Position numbers and translations under genes: made by a program. This document shows, piece after piece, positions 11,243 to 21,892 of a DNA stretch of 64,000 bases. The notes under the pieces were generated by a model. It did no database searches. It had not been told where the DNA came from and saw only the letters and a list, made by a program, of their open reading frames with translations. The stretch lies in NCBI RefSeq assembly GCF_004362825.1, contig NZ_SNXZ01000001.1:434001-498000 (forward strand), read 5' to 3'. Every line of letters begins with the position of its first letter. Position 1 is the stretch's first letter. Source of the stretch: Labedaea rhizosphaerae (GTDB lineage: Bacteria; Actinomycetota; Actinomycetes; Mycobacteriales; Pseudonocardiaceae).

Positions 11243-13411
11243 TCATGCCGGCAGCCGCCCGGCGGACGCCCGCGAACCCACGATGGTCGGCAAACCCAGC
11301 GGCCGCAAGCTGTCCAGGTGCAAGGCGGCCCGCACCCGGTGGCGCGCACCCCGGCCCGCCAGGCCCTTGCGCACCTGTTTCACCGACGCCCACGCCGCCG
11401 GCACGGCCTCGGGCGGCGCGGCGCCACCGGACCACAGGACGGCGTCGACCAGCTCGGCCAAGCGCAGCAACGCCGCGTGCAGGGAGTCCCCGAACGGCCG
11501 GGCGGCCTCGGCCAGTTCGCGTACCGTCATGCCGGAGGTCACCGGCACACCGTGGGCCCGCAACAGGTCCCGCGCCTCGGTCCACGCCGCGACCACGCCA
11601 CGCGCGCCGGTCAACCGGCGCCGGCGCCGGCCGCGGACGACCTTCAGCAACGGCACCGAGAACAGGACCAGCAGGATCAGCGCCACCAGGACCACCGCGA
11701 CCACGACCCACGGGACCTCGATCGACCGGCGACCGCCCTGGGCGGCGCTCGCCTGCGGCGTGGGCGGCAGCTCCGGGTCCTCGAGCTGGTCCGGCGGCGG
11801 GAGTGAGTCGCGGGCCGCGGCGGCCGCGGCGGCCAGCCCGCCGGAGGACTTGGACGTGGCGCCCTTCGCGGACTCCGTCGGGTCGAGCGGCACCCAGCCG
11901 ACGCCCTCGACCGCGACCTCCGGCCACGCGAACACGTCGTCGTTGTGCACCACCGAAATGCCGTCGGGACCCGGCGGCACGCCGTGGTAGCCGACCGCGA
12001 TCCGCGCCGGGATCCCGAGGGATCGGGCGAGCACGACGTAGGCGGCAGCGAACTGCTGGCTGGTGCCGATGTGCGATTGTTCCAGGAACGCTTGCAGCTG
12101 CGGCAAACCCGCGCCGGTCGGCAGGTTCTTGCCCGTGGCCAGGCGGTAGTTCTTCGACAGGAAGCGCGAGAGCTCCGACGCCGTCTGGAAGGACGCCCGC
12201 CGGTTGCCGACCGCCTTCTCGGCGATGTCGCTCAGCGTGGGCGGGATCGCGCCGACCCCGCCCAGGCCGGACTCGGCGTGGGCGTCGATGCCGCGCTTGT
12301 TGAGCTCCGGACCGCTGATGACGGGTTCGCGCCAGCTCAGCTTGTAGTCCACCGGACCGGCCGGCTTCCCGTTGAGCTGCAGGACCCCGGTCTCCTCGTC
12401 GATCAGCGGCGCGACGCCGGACACGGCGTAGGGCAGCAGCTGGCTCGGCAACCACGGCCCGTCCGGGTGGGGGTACTGGACGGTCGCGGAGAACTCCTTG
12501 ACCGGCACGGTCACGGCACCGGTCGGTGCGATCGTGGCCCCCATCCACCGGTAGTTCTGCGACGGGAGCCAGGTGGCGCCGTCGAACCGGTCGAGCACCG
12601 TGATCCGCCAGAGCTCCACCGGAGCGTCCGACCGGTAGGTGAACACCGGCGCCGCCGGCTTGAGCTTGCGTTCGGCGATCTCGTCCAGCGGGTTGGTGTA
12701 GCGGGCCTGCGGCAGCGGCACGGACTGGTTCTGCCGCAACGAGATCGCGGGCGTCACCGGGTCGGCCCACGTCACCACGAGGGCACCGGCGACGGCGAGT
12801 ACGACGGTCGGCGCGATCAAGGTCAGCGCACCGACCCGGCGGGTCGCCTGGTGCTCGCGTGCCTCGCGCGACACGGCGAGCAGCCCGCCGGCCACCAGGG
12901 CGAACCCGAGCGCGGCGAGCACGGCGTCGCGCCCGCTCATCGCCAGGTAGGCCTGGCTCAACCCGAGCAGCACGACGCTGGGTGCCAGCGCGGCGAGCGC
13001 CCAGCGTCGCAGTTCCACCCCCAGCACGGCGGCGACCAGCACGGCGAGCGGGATGAACAGGATCAGCTGCGCGTCCGGGCGGGCGGGCCAGGTGGACTGC
13101 AGGGTGAGCTGCCACGACCGCGTCACGCCGTCGGCCAGCGCCCGGAACGTGCTGCCGGTCGGGATCCCGGCGGCCGTGGTGGCGCCGAGTTCGGTCCAGG
13201 TGACGGCGAGCAGACCGAGCACGAGCCCGACCAGCGGCCGCCACGAGACCAGCGCAGGCACCCGCAGACCCAGTTCGACCGCAACGTAGACGCCCACCAG
13301 CACGGCGCCGATCGGCAGAACGAGCGGCCACAGCCCGAACACCGGCGCGAACAGCAGCCCCGGCACGGCCGCGGCCAGCAGCACGAACAGGGCGGAGAGA
13401 CGCTCCTTCAC
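11243..13411 (-). CDS. TgpA-type transglutaminase-fold membrane protein with degraded active site
   Basis: 722 residues. About six membrane helices (8-215), an outer transglutaminase-like domain (about 250-515), another membrane helix (565-590) and a cytoplasmic DUF4129-like tail. The Cys-His-Asp triad is damaged: the usual G-x-C-x-Q/E-F-A reads GTSQQFAA (Ser451 for Cys), the usual D-A-H-A-W-P-E reads DVFAWPE (Phe494 for His), while WVPLDPT keeps the Asp (510). It is therefore probably a pseudoenzyme, binding peptidoglycan or protein substrates without crosslinking. Start GTG 13411 overlaps the DUF58 stop (GTGA); the long frame upstream is DUF58 shadow. Actinobacterial MoxR-DUF58-TgpA loci are common but normally keep the Cys. 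Confidence 0.9.
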   Translation of the reverse strand: MKERLSALFVLLAAAVPGLLFAPVFGLWPLVLPIGAVLVGVYVAVELGLRVPALVSWRPLVGLVLGLLAVTWTELGATTAAGIPTGSTFRALADGVTRSWQLTLQSTWPARPDAQLILFIPLAVLVAAVLGVELRRWALAALAPSVVLLGLSQAYLAMSGRDAVLAALGFALVAGGLLAVSREAREHQATRRVGALTLIAPTVVLAVAGALVVTWADPVTPAISLRQNQSVPLPQARYTNPLDEIAERKLKPAAPVFTYRSDAPVELWRITVLDRFDGATWLPSQNYRWMGATIAPTGAVTVPVKEFSATVQYPHPDGPWLPSQLLPYAVSGVAPLIDEETGVLQLNGKPAGPVDYKLSWREPVISGPELNKRGIDAHAESGLGGVGAIPPTLSDIAEKAVGNRRASFQTASELSRFLSKNYRLATGKNLPTGAGLPQLQAFLEQSHIGTSQQFAAAYVVLARSLGIPARIAVGYHGVPPGPDGISVVHNDDVFAWPEVAVEGVGWVPLDPTESAKGATSKSSGGLAAAAAAARDSLPPPDQLEDPELPPTPQASAAQGGRRSIEVPWVVVAVVLVALILLVLFSVPLLKVVRGRRRRRLTGARGVVAAWTEARDLLRAHGVPVTSGMTVRELAEAARPFGDSLHAALLRLAELVDAVLWSGGAAPPEAVPAAWASVKQVRKGLAGRGARHRVRAALHLDSLRPLGLPTIVGSRASAGRLPA

Positions 13412-14639
13412 CGCGCCATCACCGCGTTCCACCGTTCCACCGCGGCGGCCGCAGAGGACGCCGACAACACCCGCACGCCCGGCACCGAAGGTCCGGTCCG
13501 TCCACTCAGGACGATCACGATCACGGTGGCGAACCGGTTGGCCGACGCGGCCAGGCTCGCCCGGTCCGCGTCGGTCAGGCTCGATGCCACCACGGCGAGG
13601 CTGCCGCCCTCGGCGCGGGCCAGCTGCCCGGGCACCAGCGCCGCCGTCTCGGTGCACCGGTCGAGCACGCACAGCTCGTCGAGCAGCTGGCGCACCGCGG
13701 CCGCGCCGCCGGTGGTCGCCGCGTCCACCCCACAAGGGGTGACGAGGCGGCACTTGTGGTCGGCCAGCGCGGACGCCGACACCAGCGACGCCGCCAGGTC
13801 GACGGCCTCTTCGAACACCGGCGCGGGCATCTGCGCCGCGCGTGTGTCCAGCAATGCCGTGAACCGCGGCTGGTTGGGGTCGATGTACTCGCGCACCATC
13901 AGCTGCCCGGTGCGTGCGGTCGCCTTCCAGTGCAGGTGGCGCACCTCGTCACCGACCACGTACTCGCGCACCTCGCGCAGGTCGAGCGAGCCGCGCAGCG
14001 AGTCGTCGGTGGTGCGGCCCTCGTGGTGGTGGCGCGGGCGCCCGCCGGCGATCGCACGCATCGGCAACGTCTTCGGGTGCACCCACAACGTCGCGGTGTC
14101 CCCGGTGGTGAGCCGGCTGCGGCCCAGGCCGAGCGGGTCGGCGCGGTCCAGGGTCAGCGGGCCGACCTTGTGCTTGCCCCGGGTGTCGGTCGGCAGTTCG
14201 TAGCTGTAGTTGGCGGTCGCGCCGGGCAGCAGCGAGCGCACGACGACGCGGCGGAACCGGTCGCCGACCCAGTCGCCCGCGGTGAACGCGGCCTGCCAGC
14301 GCGACCCCGGGTTGTGCACGCGCAGGCGGGCGAACGCGGCGCCCCCACGGGTCACCCGGTCCGGGTAGACCTCACGGGACACGGTCACCTTGGGCCGCCG
14401 GTTGCTGATCACCAGCGACGCGACGACCGCCCCGAACGCGGCCGCGCCGAGCGCGAGCAGCAGCGCGAACCCGAGCAGGTGACCGGCCACGATGAGCGCG
14501 AGCGAGCTCACCAGCGTCGCGACACCGCGACCGGTGAGCCGCAGCGGGATCTTCGTGAACACCCTGCGCCACAACGATTCGCGCGGCTCGGCGGCGGTTT
14601 CCGGCTCCTGGGGGCGAGCCTTCGCCAGTGCGCTGGTCA

Positions 14640-14640
<1 letters not shown>
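13408..14640 (-). CDS. DUF58 family membrane-anchored VWA-like protein
   Basis: 410 residues. Two membrane helices at about 37-80 are followed by a beta-rich region and the DUF58 signature REVREYVVGDEVRHLHW...TAR near 245-270, then a von Willebrand-like fold. DUF58 proteins are partners of MoxR ATPases and are thought to act as adaptors whose MIDAS-like fold is remodelled by the ATPase. ATG 14640 shares one base with the MoxR stop (TGATG) and the gene ends by GTGA overlap with the TgpA-like gene, so MoxR, DUF58 and TgpA are tightly coupled in translation, which suggests a stoichiometric complex. Confidence 0.9.
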
Positions 14641-15599
<959 letters not shown>

Positions 15600-15601
15600 G
15601 C

Positions 15602-17764
15602 TTACTCCCAGCGGATTTTCGGTGACGTGATCGTTCCGGAGGACGTCTGGACCGTGACCCAGACCAGGTGGCCGGTGCCGAAGTACTGGAACGCGTCGAA
15701 GCTGACCGCGCCCGTTTCGTCAGTGGTCTGACCGGAGCCCGGATTGCTGTACCCGGGGTCGTCGGAGTGGGGGTAGATGTTGTACTTCGCGTTCGGGTCG
15801 AACCCGGCGAGCTGCACGTGCATCTGCGCGCAGTCGGGTTCGTCCTGGTAGTCCGGGCAGTCCTCCACCCCCCGCGTCACGGTCAGCGTCGGGCCGGGCA
15901 CGGTGATCGTCTTGGCGGCCGCGGCGCCGGTCAGCGTCTGGCCGCCCGGCGTCCTGGTCATCGCGCGAACCGTGAACGTATAGGACTGTCCCGGGACCAC
16001 TCCCGGGAACGGCGCGCTCGTCGTCTTGGGCGACTGGGACGGCAGGCCGGTCGCGGTCACCTGGTAGTTCACCAGGGTGCCGCCGGCCAAATTCGGCTGG
16101 TTCCACGTGAGCCTGAACTCCCCGGTCCCCTGATCGCGCTGGAGGGCGAGCCCAGTGGGTGCGGCGGCGGCCGCGACCGGCGTCACGGCATTGGACGACG
16201 TGGCGGGCCCCCGGCCCGCGGCGTTCACGGCCGAGACGCTGAACGTGTAGCGCGTCCCGTTGGTCAAGCCGGTGATCTTGGTCGAGGTGGCGAAGCCCGA
16301 GACGGTCTTCGCGCCGCCCGCCCACGTCACCTGGTAGCTCGTGATGGCCGCGCGGTTGCTCGCCGCCGCGCTCCAGGTCACCGTCGCCGAGGCGTTGCCC
16401 GCCGAGGCGTCCACCCGCGCCGGTGCGCCCGGCGGGCTCGGCGGGACCACCGGCGGTTCGGGCTTCTCCGGCGTGCCGGACGTGGTCGGCGTGGAGTCCA
16501 CCGTGGTCTCCTGGGGCTCCACCGTGCTGTCCGGCTTGTTCGCGGGCGGCGGCACCGCGCGCTCATCGCGCTCTGGTGGTTTCTGGGAGCCGGTACCACC
16601 GGGCAGCGGATTGCCGTTGGGGTTGGGCTTCTGCGAGTTCGGGGCGGCCCGCTCGTCGACCGCGACGGGATCGGAGAGCTCGCCGTCCTGGCCGACGACG
16701 ACCACCTCGGTGCCCTTGCCGTTCTCGACGTAGATCCGGTTGTCCTCGCCCTTGCGCACCTTGGGGTCGGCGCCGTCACCCTTGGGCACCGGGCCGGTGC
16801 CGTGCGGCTCGCCGCGGCTGTCCCACGTCTGGATCGTCCCGCCGCGCTTGTCGACGAGCGCGACCACGGACCCGGTCGATGCCGGCGTCGAGTACTGGCC
16901 TTCGGCCCGCAGCGGCACGGTGACCGGATCGTGGCTCGGGTCGCCCGCGTCGACCAGGTGCATCTGGTGGGTGTCGGGGTCGAGGATCGCCACCCGTCCG
17001 TCCACATCGGACGATGCGACCCGCGCGTGGTCCGAGACCGCGAAGCCGAGGCCTTGTCCGTCGCCGCGTCCCTGGTCCGACACGGGGTAGAGCACGTCCG
17101 AGGTGGTGTCCAGGAACTCCGCCTGGTCACCGACCGCGGTCAGCGCGCCGTCGTGGCCGTGTTCGAGGGTGACCGGGCACGAGCTGAGCGACGCCGCGTC
17201 CTTGGCCAGCGAGCAGAGGTTGCCGTCGGCCCGGTGGAGCCAGACCGTGCCGTCGGCGGTGATCACCTGGTCGGTGAACGCGCCGTTGGTCTTGATGCTC
17301 GCGACGTGGTCGCCGAGCCGCACGATCTTGCCGGTGCCTTGGTAGAAGGCGTACGGGCCGCCCATCGCCTCGATGGCGACCGGCTTCTCGCTCGACGGCG
17401 GCGCGATCTGATCCTCGACCTGCAGCTTCGACTTGCCGAACACGGTGATCTGGTCGTCGCTGATCACATAACCGGTGTCGGGGCCTTCGACGACCTGGCT
17501 GTCCGCGGACGCGCCCTGCAGCCCCACGCTCGCGTCCACCGCGGCCGACCCGCCATCGATGTGGACGGCGAACTCCGTGACGGCGTTGAACACCCAGTGC
17601 CCGCTGGGCAGGAAGTCCAGGCCGGGCACCGGGTTCACGGCCGCGGTGAGTGCCGCGCCGACGGCGGCCACGCTGCCGAGGGCGACCAGCGCGGTCGGCA
17701 GGCGCTTGCCCCAGCCCTTGCGTCGCGCAGTGCTGCTGGCGACGAGCCGCCTTCCCTCGGTCAT
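15602..17764 (-). CDS. Membrane-anchored extracellular protein, propeller-like domain plus two fibronectin type III domains
   Basis: 720 residues. A basic N-terminus and one membrane helix (about 24-43) give an N-in/C-out topology. About 310 residues of short beta repeats follow (GTVWLHRADGN, DGRVAILDPDTHQ), like a beta-propeller, then a Pro/Thr linker, two FN3 domains (about 445-630; YTFSVSAVNAAGRGPAT is a typical FN3 strand) and a Cys-bearing C-terminal domain. First gene of the leftward operon with MoxR, 2 nt apart. Such proteins are linked to cell-wall or septum assembly in actinobacteria; the exact role is unknown. Confidence 0.85.
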   Translation of the reverse strand: MTEGRRLVASSTARRKGWGKRLPTALVALGSVAAVGAALTAAVNPVPGLDFLPSGHWVFNAVTEFAVHIDGGSAAVDASVGLQGASADSQVVEGPDTGYVISDDQITVFGKSKLQVEDQIAPPSSEKPVAIEAMGGPYAFYQGTGKIVRLGDHVASIKTNGAFTDQVITADGTVWLHRADGNLCSLAKDAASLSSCPVTLEHGHDGALTAVGDQAEFLDTTSDVLYPVSDQGRGDGQGLGFAVSDHARVASSDVDGRVAILDPDTHQMHLVDAGDPSHDPVTVPLRAEGQYSTPASTGSVVALVDKRGGTIQTWDSRGEPHGTGPVPKGDGADPKVRKGEDNRIYVENGKGTEVVVVGQDGELSDPVAVDERAAPNSQKPNPNGNPLPGGTGSQKPPERDERAVPPPANKPDSTVEPQETTVDSTPTTSGTPEKPEPPVVPPSPPGAPARVDASAGNASATVTWSAAASNRAAITSYQVTWAGGAKTVSGFATSTKITGLTNGTRYTFSVSAVNAAGRGPATSSNAVTPVAAAAAPTGLALQRDQGTGEFRLTWNQPNLAGGTLVNYQVTATGLPSQSPKTTSAPFPGVVPGQSYTFTVRAMTRTPGGQTLTGAAAAKTITVPGPTLTVTRGVEDCPDYQDEPDCAQMHVQLAGFDPNAKYNIYPHSDDPGYSNPGSGQTTDETGAVSFDAFQYFGTGHLVWVTVQTSSGTITSPKIRWE

Positions 17765-18065
17765 CGTGGCACCCCGCTACTCCCGGTTGTTCGTGTTCGA
17801 CCGCACCGCGAAGGGCGCGTCATCGAACGGGTAGGTGTCTTGACCCGGTGCTCGTCCGGTCGCCGCTGCCAGTCGTGCTGGCGCCGGTCCGGGTCGCGAA
17901 GCCGCTGCCGCTGCCGCTGACCGCACGGTGCCGCGAAGGCGCGCCCCACCGCCTGCGGATCGCACCGCGGCGGACCGGTCGCCGATCCGCGGACGGACCC
18001 CCTGGTGTCCTCCCGCTCACTCGACCCACAGTAAGCCATCCGATACAGAAACGGTCCATTCCGGT
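17765..18065. other. 301-bp non-coding stretch, probable promoter and leader of the FN3-MoxR operon
   Basis: No reading frame here has credible coding character or a ribosome site. The part next to 17765 should hold the promoter of the leftward FN3-MoxR operon, although I could not fix a -10/-35 pair. The A/T-richer part near 18030-18065 follows the stop of the histidine kinase gene, which is transcribed in the same direction. Confidence 0.4.
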
Positions 18066-19394
18066 TTATCTGCTGGGGTTGGCCAGCGGCAGGTCCAGCT
18101 CGAAGATCGCACCGCCCTCCTCGGCGTTGTAGACGTTGAGGGTGCCGCCGTGGGCCTCGGCGACCCACCGCACGATGGACAGGCCCAGCCCGGTCGAGCC
18201 GCTGCCGGTGCGGAACCGGTCCAGCAGGTCCTGCGCGACCGTCCCGTCGACACCCGGCCCGTTGTCGGCCACGGTGACCCGCCCGCCCGCGACCGCGATG
18301 TGCACGATGGCCTGCTGGTCGGGCCGGCGGCCGTAGCGCAGGGCGTTCTCCAGCAGGTTGCCGATCGCGCGGCGCACCAGCGACGGGTCGACCCGCACCA
18401 GCGACGGCGCCGCGGTGACCGTGACCTGCGCGCCGTTGTGCGTGGTGTCCTCGACCAACGCGGTGACCAGCTGGTCGAGCCACACCGGTTGCAGGGCGAG
18501 CTGGTCGACGCCCGCGGCGAGCCGGGCACGCACCAAAAGGCTGTCGATGATGTCGCCCATCCGCGCGGCCAGCGTGACGGTGCGCGGCAACAGCTCCACC
18601 CGCTGGTCGGGGTTGCGCAGCGCGGTCTCGGCCAGCGCACGCAGGCTGGCCACCGGGTTGCGAAGGTCGTGCGCGGTCTCGGCCAGCAGCACCTCCTGCT
18701 GCTCCAGCGCGGCGGCCGCCGGCCGGATGGCCCGCCCGGAGAGCAGGTGTCCGGTGACCGCGAGCACGCAGATGAGCAGCAGGCAGCCGCCGACGACCAG
18801 CACGACGAGGTGGTTGTGCGCACTCTGCATCGACCGGGCGTCGGACAACGCGACCACGGCGCCGAAGTACCGGCCTTGGGTGTCCTTGAGCGGCTCGACC
18901 AGCACGCGCATGAGCTCGCCGCCGGTGCCACGGGTGTAGCCGCTCAGCGAGTGGCCGCTCGTCGCGGAGTCGTGGGCGTACCCGGCGAGCCGGTTCCTGT
19001 CCACCGGCACGCACGTGGTGCGGGAGAACTGGCCTGGGAACGTCCCGATGCCGCCCGGCAGCACGGCGAACTGCGGGCACTGGGTCTCGATCGCGTCGTT
19101 GTTGAGCGGGCCGCTGATGAGCATCGGGTCGTCGTAGCTGATGAGCTTGCTGACCGTGGACGTCACCCGGTGCAGGTCGAGGTCGAGGACGGTCTCGCCC
19201 CGCTCGGTGTCGGAGTGGATGAGCAACCCGCCCAGCACGATCAGGCCGATCGCGTTGAGGCTGGTGAAGGTGATCGTCAGCAGCCAGCGCAGCCGGCGCA
19301 GGCGATCGGCCGCCGACCGGGTGACGACCTTGGTCGCCGCCCGGTTCTCAGCGTCGGAAACCCCCGAGCGGCGCACGCCTGCCCCCGTGGTCAC
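18066..19394 (-). CDS. Membrane sensor histidine kinase
   Basis: 442 residues. Membrane helices at about 37-60 and 195-220 flank an outer sensor domain with two Cys. The H-box ETAHDLRNPV carries the phospho-accepting His; NLLENALRYG is the N box, DNGPGV the G1 box and TGLGLSIV the G2 box. Start GTG 19394 overlaps the stop of the response-regulator gene (GTGA), so the two are an operon and a cognate two-component pair. The pair is divergent from a SARP regulator, which it may control. The signal is unknown. Confidence 0.93.
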   Translation of the reverse strand: MTTGAGVRRSGVSDAENRAATKVVTRSAADRLRRLRWLLTITFTSLNAIGLIVLGGLLIHSDTERGETVLDLDLHRVTSTVSKLISYDDPMLISGPLNNDAIETQCPQFAVLPGGIGTFPGQFSRTTCVPVDRNRLAGYAHDSATSGHSLSGYTRGTGGELMRVLVEPLKDTQGRYFGAVVALSDARSMQSAHNHLVVLVVGGCLLLICVLAVTGHLLSGRAIRPAAAALEQQEVLLAETAHDLRNPVASLRALAETALRNPDQRVELLPRTVTLAARMGDIIDSLLVRARLAAGVDQLALQPVWLDQLVTALVEDTTHNGAQVTVTAAPSLVRVDPSLVRRAIGNLLENALRYGRRPDQQAIVHIAVAGGRVTVADNGPGVDGTVAQDLLDRFRTGSGSTGLGLSIVRWVAEAHGGTLNVYNAEEGGAIFELDLPLANPSR

Positions 19395-20062
19395 GACGCG
19401 CCCGGCGCGGCGAGGCGGTACCCGGTGCCGCGCACGGGGTGGATGACGTTGGGCGCGTGCAGCTTGGCCCGCAACCGGGTCACCACCCGGTCCACGACGT
19501 TGGCCACCGGCTCGGTCGCGGCGTCCCAGCAGTGCTCGACCAGGTACGCCCGCGTCACCACCTGCTCGGGGCGCAACATCAGGTGTTCGAGCACAGCGAA
19601 CTCCTTGTCGGACAACGTGAGCAGCACGCCGCCGCGCTTGGTCTGGCGACGTGCCGTGTCCAGCTCGATGTCCATGAACCGGAGCACCGTGGACCGCCCG
19701 GTGCCCGCGCGGCGCGCGAGGTTGACCACCCGGGCGGTCATCTCGGCCACCCGGAACGGCTTGACAAGGTAGTCGTCGCCCCCGGCCGCGAACCCGGCGA
19801 CCCGGGCCGCGGCCGAGTCCAGACCGGTCAGGAAGAGCACCGGCACGGCGCTCCCGGCCACCCGGATCCGGTGCACGTAGTCGATCGCGTCACCGTCGGG
19901 GAGCTTGCGGTCGAAGACCGCGCAGGCGAATTCGCCCTGGCGCAGCGCCTGGTCGGCGGCGAAGAGATCACCGACGTCGACCACCTCGAACCCGGCGCCC
20001 CGCAGCTCCGCGGCGACCGCGGTGCGCATGTTCTCGTCGTCCTCGACCACCAATACCCGCAC
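19391..20062 (-). CDS. OmpR-family response regulator
   Basis: 223 residues: receiver domain (1-115; acidic pocket EDD 7-9, phospho-Asp51 in AVFDRKLP, Lys in YLVKPF) and a C-terminal winged helix (about 130-223, ending VIHPVRGTGYRL). It is co-translated with the sensor kinase downstream. It shares unusual motifs with the second OmpR regulator at 22587: CAVFDR-LP, DYV, VPVLFLT-LDS and HAP-MIH-VRG-GYR, which points to duplication. It probably binds the 81-bp region shared with the SARP gene. Confidence 0.93.
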   Translation of the reverse strand: MRVLVVEDDENMRTAVAAELRGAGFEVVDVGDLFAADQALRQGEFACAVFDRKLPDGDAIDYVHRIRVAGSAVPVLFLTGLDSAAARVAGFAAGGDDYLVKPFRVAEMTARVVNLARRAGTGRSTVLRFMDIELDTARRQTKRGGVLLTLSDKEFAVLEHLMLRPEQVVTRAYLVEHCWDAATEPVANVVDRVVTRLRAKLHAPNVIHPVRGTGYRLAAPGAS

Positions 20063-20143
20063 CAGCCGCGCCCCAATGTCATCGAAATCTCAGGTCCGCC
20101 AAGTGATCGTAAGCGCACCGCGACGCGAAGGAGGTGGACCCCG

Positions 20144-21892
20144 GTGCTGTTCCACGTGCTCGGACCGGTGCAGGCCCACCTGCCGGACGGCGAGATCCCG
20201 AAGGCCCGCAAGCCGGTCACCGTGCTGGCCACGCTGCTGCTCCACGCTAACCGGTGGGTCCGCACGGACACACTGATCGACGCGACCTGGCCGGAAACGG
20301 CCACCCCGGCTTCGGCGGAAGCCAACCTCAAGACCTACATCTGGCAGTTGCGCCGGGCCCTGCCACCGCTTCCGGACGGCACTTCGCGCATCGACTCGCG
20401 GACCGGGGCCTACCGGCTGCGGGTGGGCCCGGGCGAGGTCGACGTCGACGCCGCCGAGGCGCTCGCCCGCGAGGCCCGCGCGGTGAACGACCCTCGGCTC
20501 GCCGAGCAGTGCTGCGCCGAGGCGCTCGCGCTCTGGCGTGGCGAGCCGTTCGACGGCGTGCGGGTCCAGGACACCGGTGTGCTCGCGAGCATCGCCGAAC
20601 TGCGCCGGGAGCTGCGGTCCGGGCGGGCGGACGCGCTGGCCCGGCTCGGCCGCACCCGGGAAGCGGTGGCCGAGCTGCGCACGCTCACCGACGAGGACCC
20701 GCTGTGCGAGGCGTCGTGGGCGCAGTGGATGCGTGTGCTGTGCCTGGCCGGGCGCCACGAGGCCGCGCTCGCCGTGTACGACAAGGCTCGCTCGCTGCTG
20801 ATCGCGGAGCTCGGCACCGACCCCGGCGAGGAGCTCGCCGACGCCCGCCGGGTCGCCCTCGCCGCGCTCGGCACCGCGCGCCACCGCGACCTGCCGCGCG
20901 AGCTCCCCTTCGCCCTGCCGGACTTCCGCGGCCGCTCGGGTGAACTGGCCGCGCTGACCGGACTGGGCGGCGGCGTGGCGGTGATCGACGGCATGGCGGG
21001 CGTCGGCAAGACCGCGCTCGCGGTGCAGGCCGCGCACCGGCTCGCCGAGTCCTATCCGGACGGTCAACTCCATGTCGAGGTCGGCGACCACGCCGAGCCC
21101 GAACAGCTGCTGGACCGCTTGCTGCGCAAGCTCGACGTGCTGCGCATCCCGGCCGGCCTCGCCGACCGGGCCGCGCGCTGGCGCGCCGAGCTCGCCGGGC
21201 GCCGGGTGCTCCTGGTGCTGGACGACGTGCGCAGTGCCGCGCAGGTCTGGCCGCTGCTGCCCGGCGAAGGCGCCCTGGTCCTGGTCACCACGCGCTCGCG
21301 GCGGCTCACCGTGCCCGGCGCCCGGCACGTCACGCTGGACCCGCTGCCCCGCGCCGACGCGATCGCGTTGTTCCACGCGGTGGTCGCCGACTGGCGGGCC
21401 GAGGTCGACCCGGCCGCGGTCGCCGACGTCGTGCGCCGCTGCGGCCGGCTGCCGCTCGCGATCCGCGCGGCCGCCGCCCGGCTGCGCGCGCGTCCCGCGT
21501 GGACGGTCCGGCAGCTGGCCGAACGGCTGGTCGCGGGCGGCGAGCTCGACGAGGTCAGCGCGGTCTTCGACGAGGCCATCCGCTGCGCGGTGCCCTCGGC
21601 TGCCTCGTCTAGTTCGGCCGGGTCGTCGAGTTCAGCCGGGCCGCACCGGGTCCTGACCGCGCTGGCCGTGCTGCCCGGCGACGTGACCGCGGCCAAGGCT
21701 GCCGCGTTCACCGGCGGCTCGGTCGCCGCGGCCCGCCGCGCGCTGGAGGACCTGCTCGACCGGCACCTGGTCGTCCAGCGGGGCGCGGACCGATTCGGGC
21801 TGCACCCCCTGATCCGCGACGCCCTGATCCGCGACGCCGCGCTGCGCGCGTCGCACTCTTCGCCCTTGCACCTTGGAGGTTTGCCGTCATGA
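20144..21892 (+). CDS. SARP-family regulator with P-loop NTPase domain, no TPR tail
   Basis: 582 residues: OmpR-like DNA-binding domain (about 10-92; KTYIWQLRRAL is the recognition region), BTAD helical domain (about 98-242, ending AELGTDPGEEL), and an NB-ARC-like P-loop (GMAGVGKT 283-290; Walker B VLLVLDD). The C-terminal TPRs of AfsR-type proteins are absent; it ends with a winged-helix-like segment and a Ser/Gly linker (SSSSAGSSSSAG). SARPs activate secondary-metabolite genes. Start GTG 20144 follows a near-perfect GAAGGAGGTGG ribosome site; the longer open frame upstream is antisense to the response regulator. It overlaps the next gene by ATGA. No biosynthetic cluster is visible in the window. 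Confidence 0.9.
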   Translation: MLFHVLGPVQAHLPDGEIPKARKPVTVLATLLLHANRWVRTDTLIDATWPETATPASAEANLKTYIWQLRRALPPLPDGTSRIDSRTGAYRLRVGPGEVDVDAAEALAREARAVNDPRLAEQCCAEALALWRGEPFDGVRVQDTGVLASIAELRRELRSGRADALARLGRTREAVAELRTLTDEDPLCEASWAQWMRVLCLAGRHEAALAVYDKARSLLIAELGTDPGEELADARRVALAALGTARHRDLPRELPFALPDFRGRSGELAALTGLGGGVAVIDGMAGVGKTALAVQAAHRLAESYPDGQLHVEVGDHAEPEQLLDRLLRKLDVLRIPAGLADRAARWRAELAGRRVLLVLDDVRSAAQVWPLLPGEGALVLVTTRSRRLTVPGARHVTLDPLPRADAIALFHAVVADWRAEVDPAAVADVVRRCGRLPLAIRAAAARLRARPAWTVRQLAERLVAGGELDEVSAVFDEAIRCAVPSAASSSSAGSSSSAGPHRVLTALAVLPGDVTAAKAAAFTGGSVAAARRALEDLLDRHLVVQRGADRFGLHPLIRDALIRDAALRASHSSPLHLGGLPS

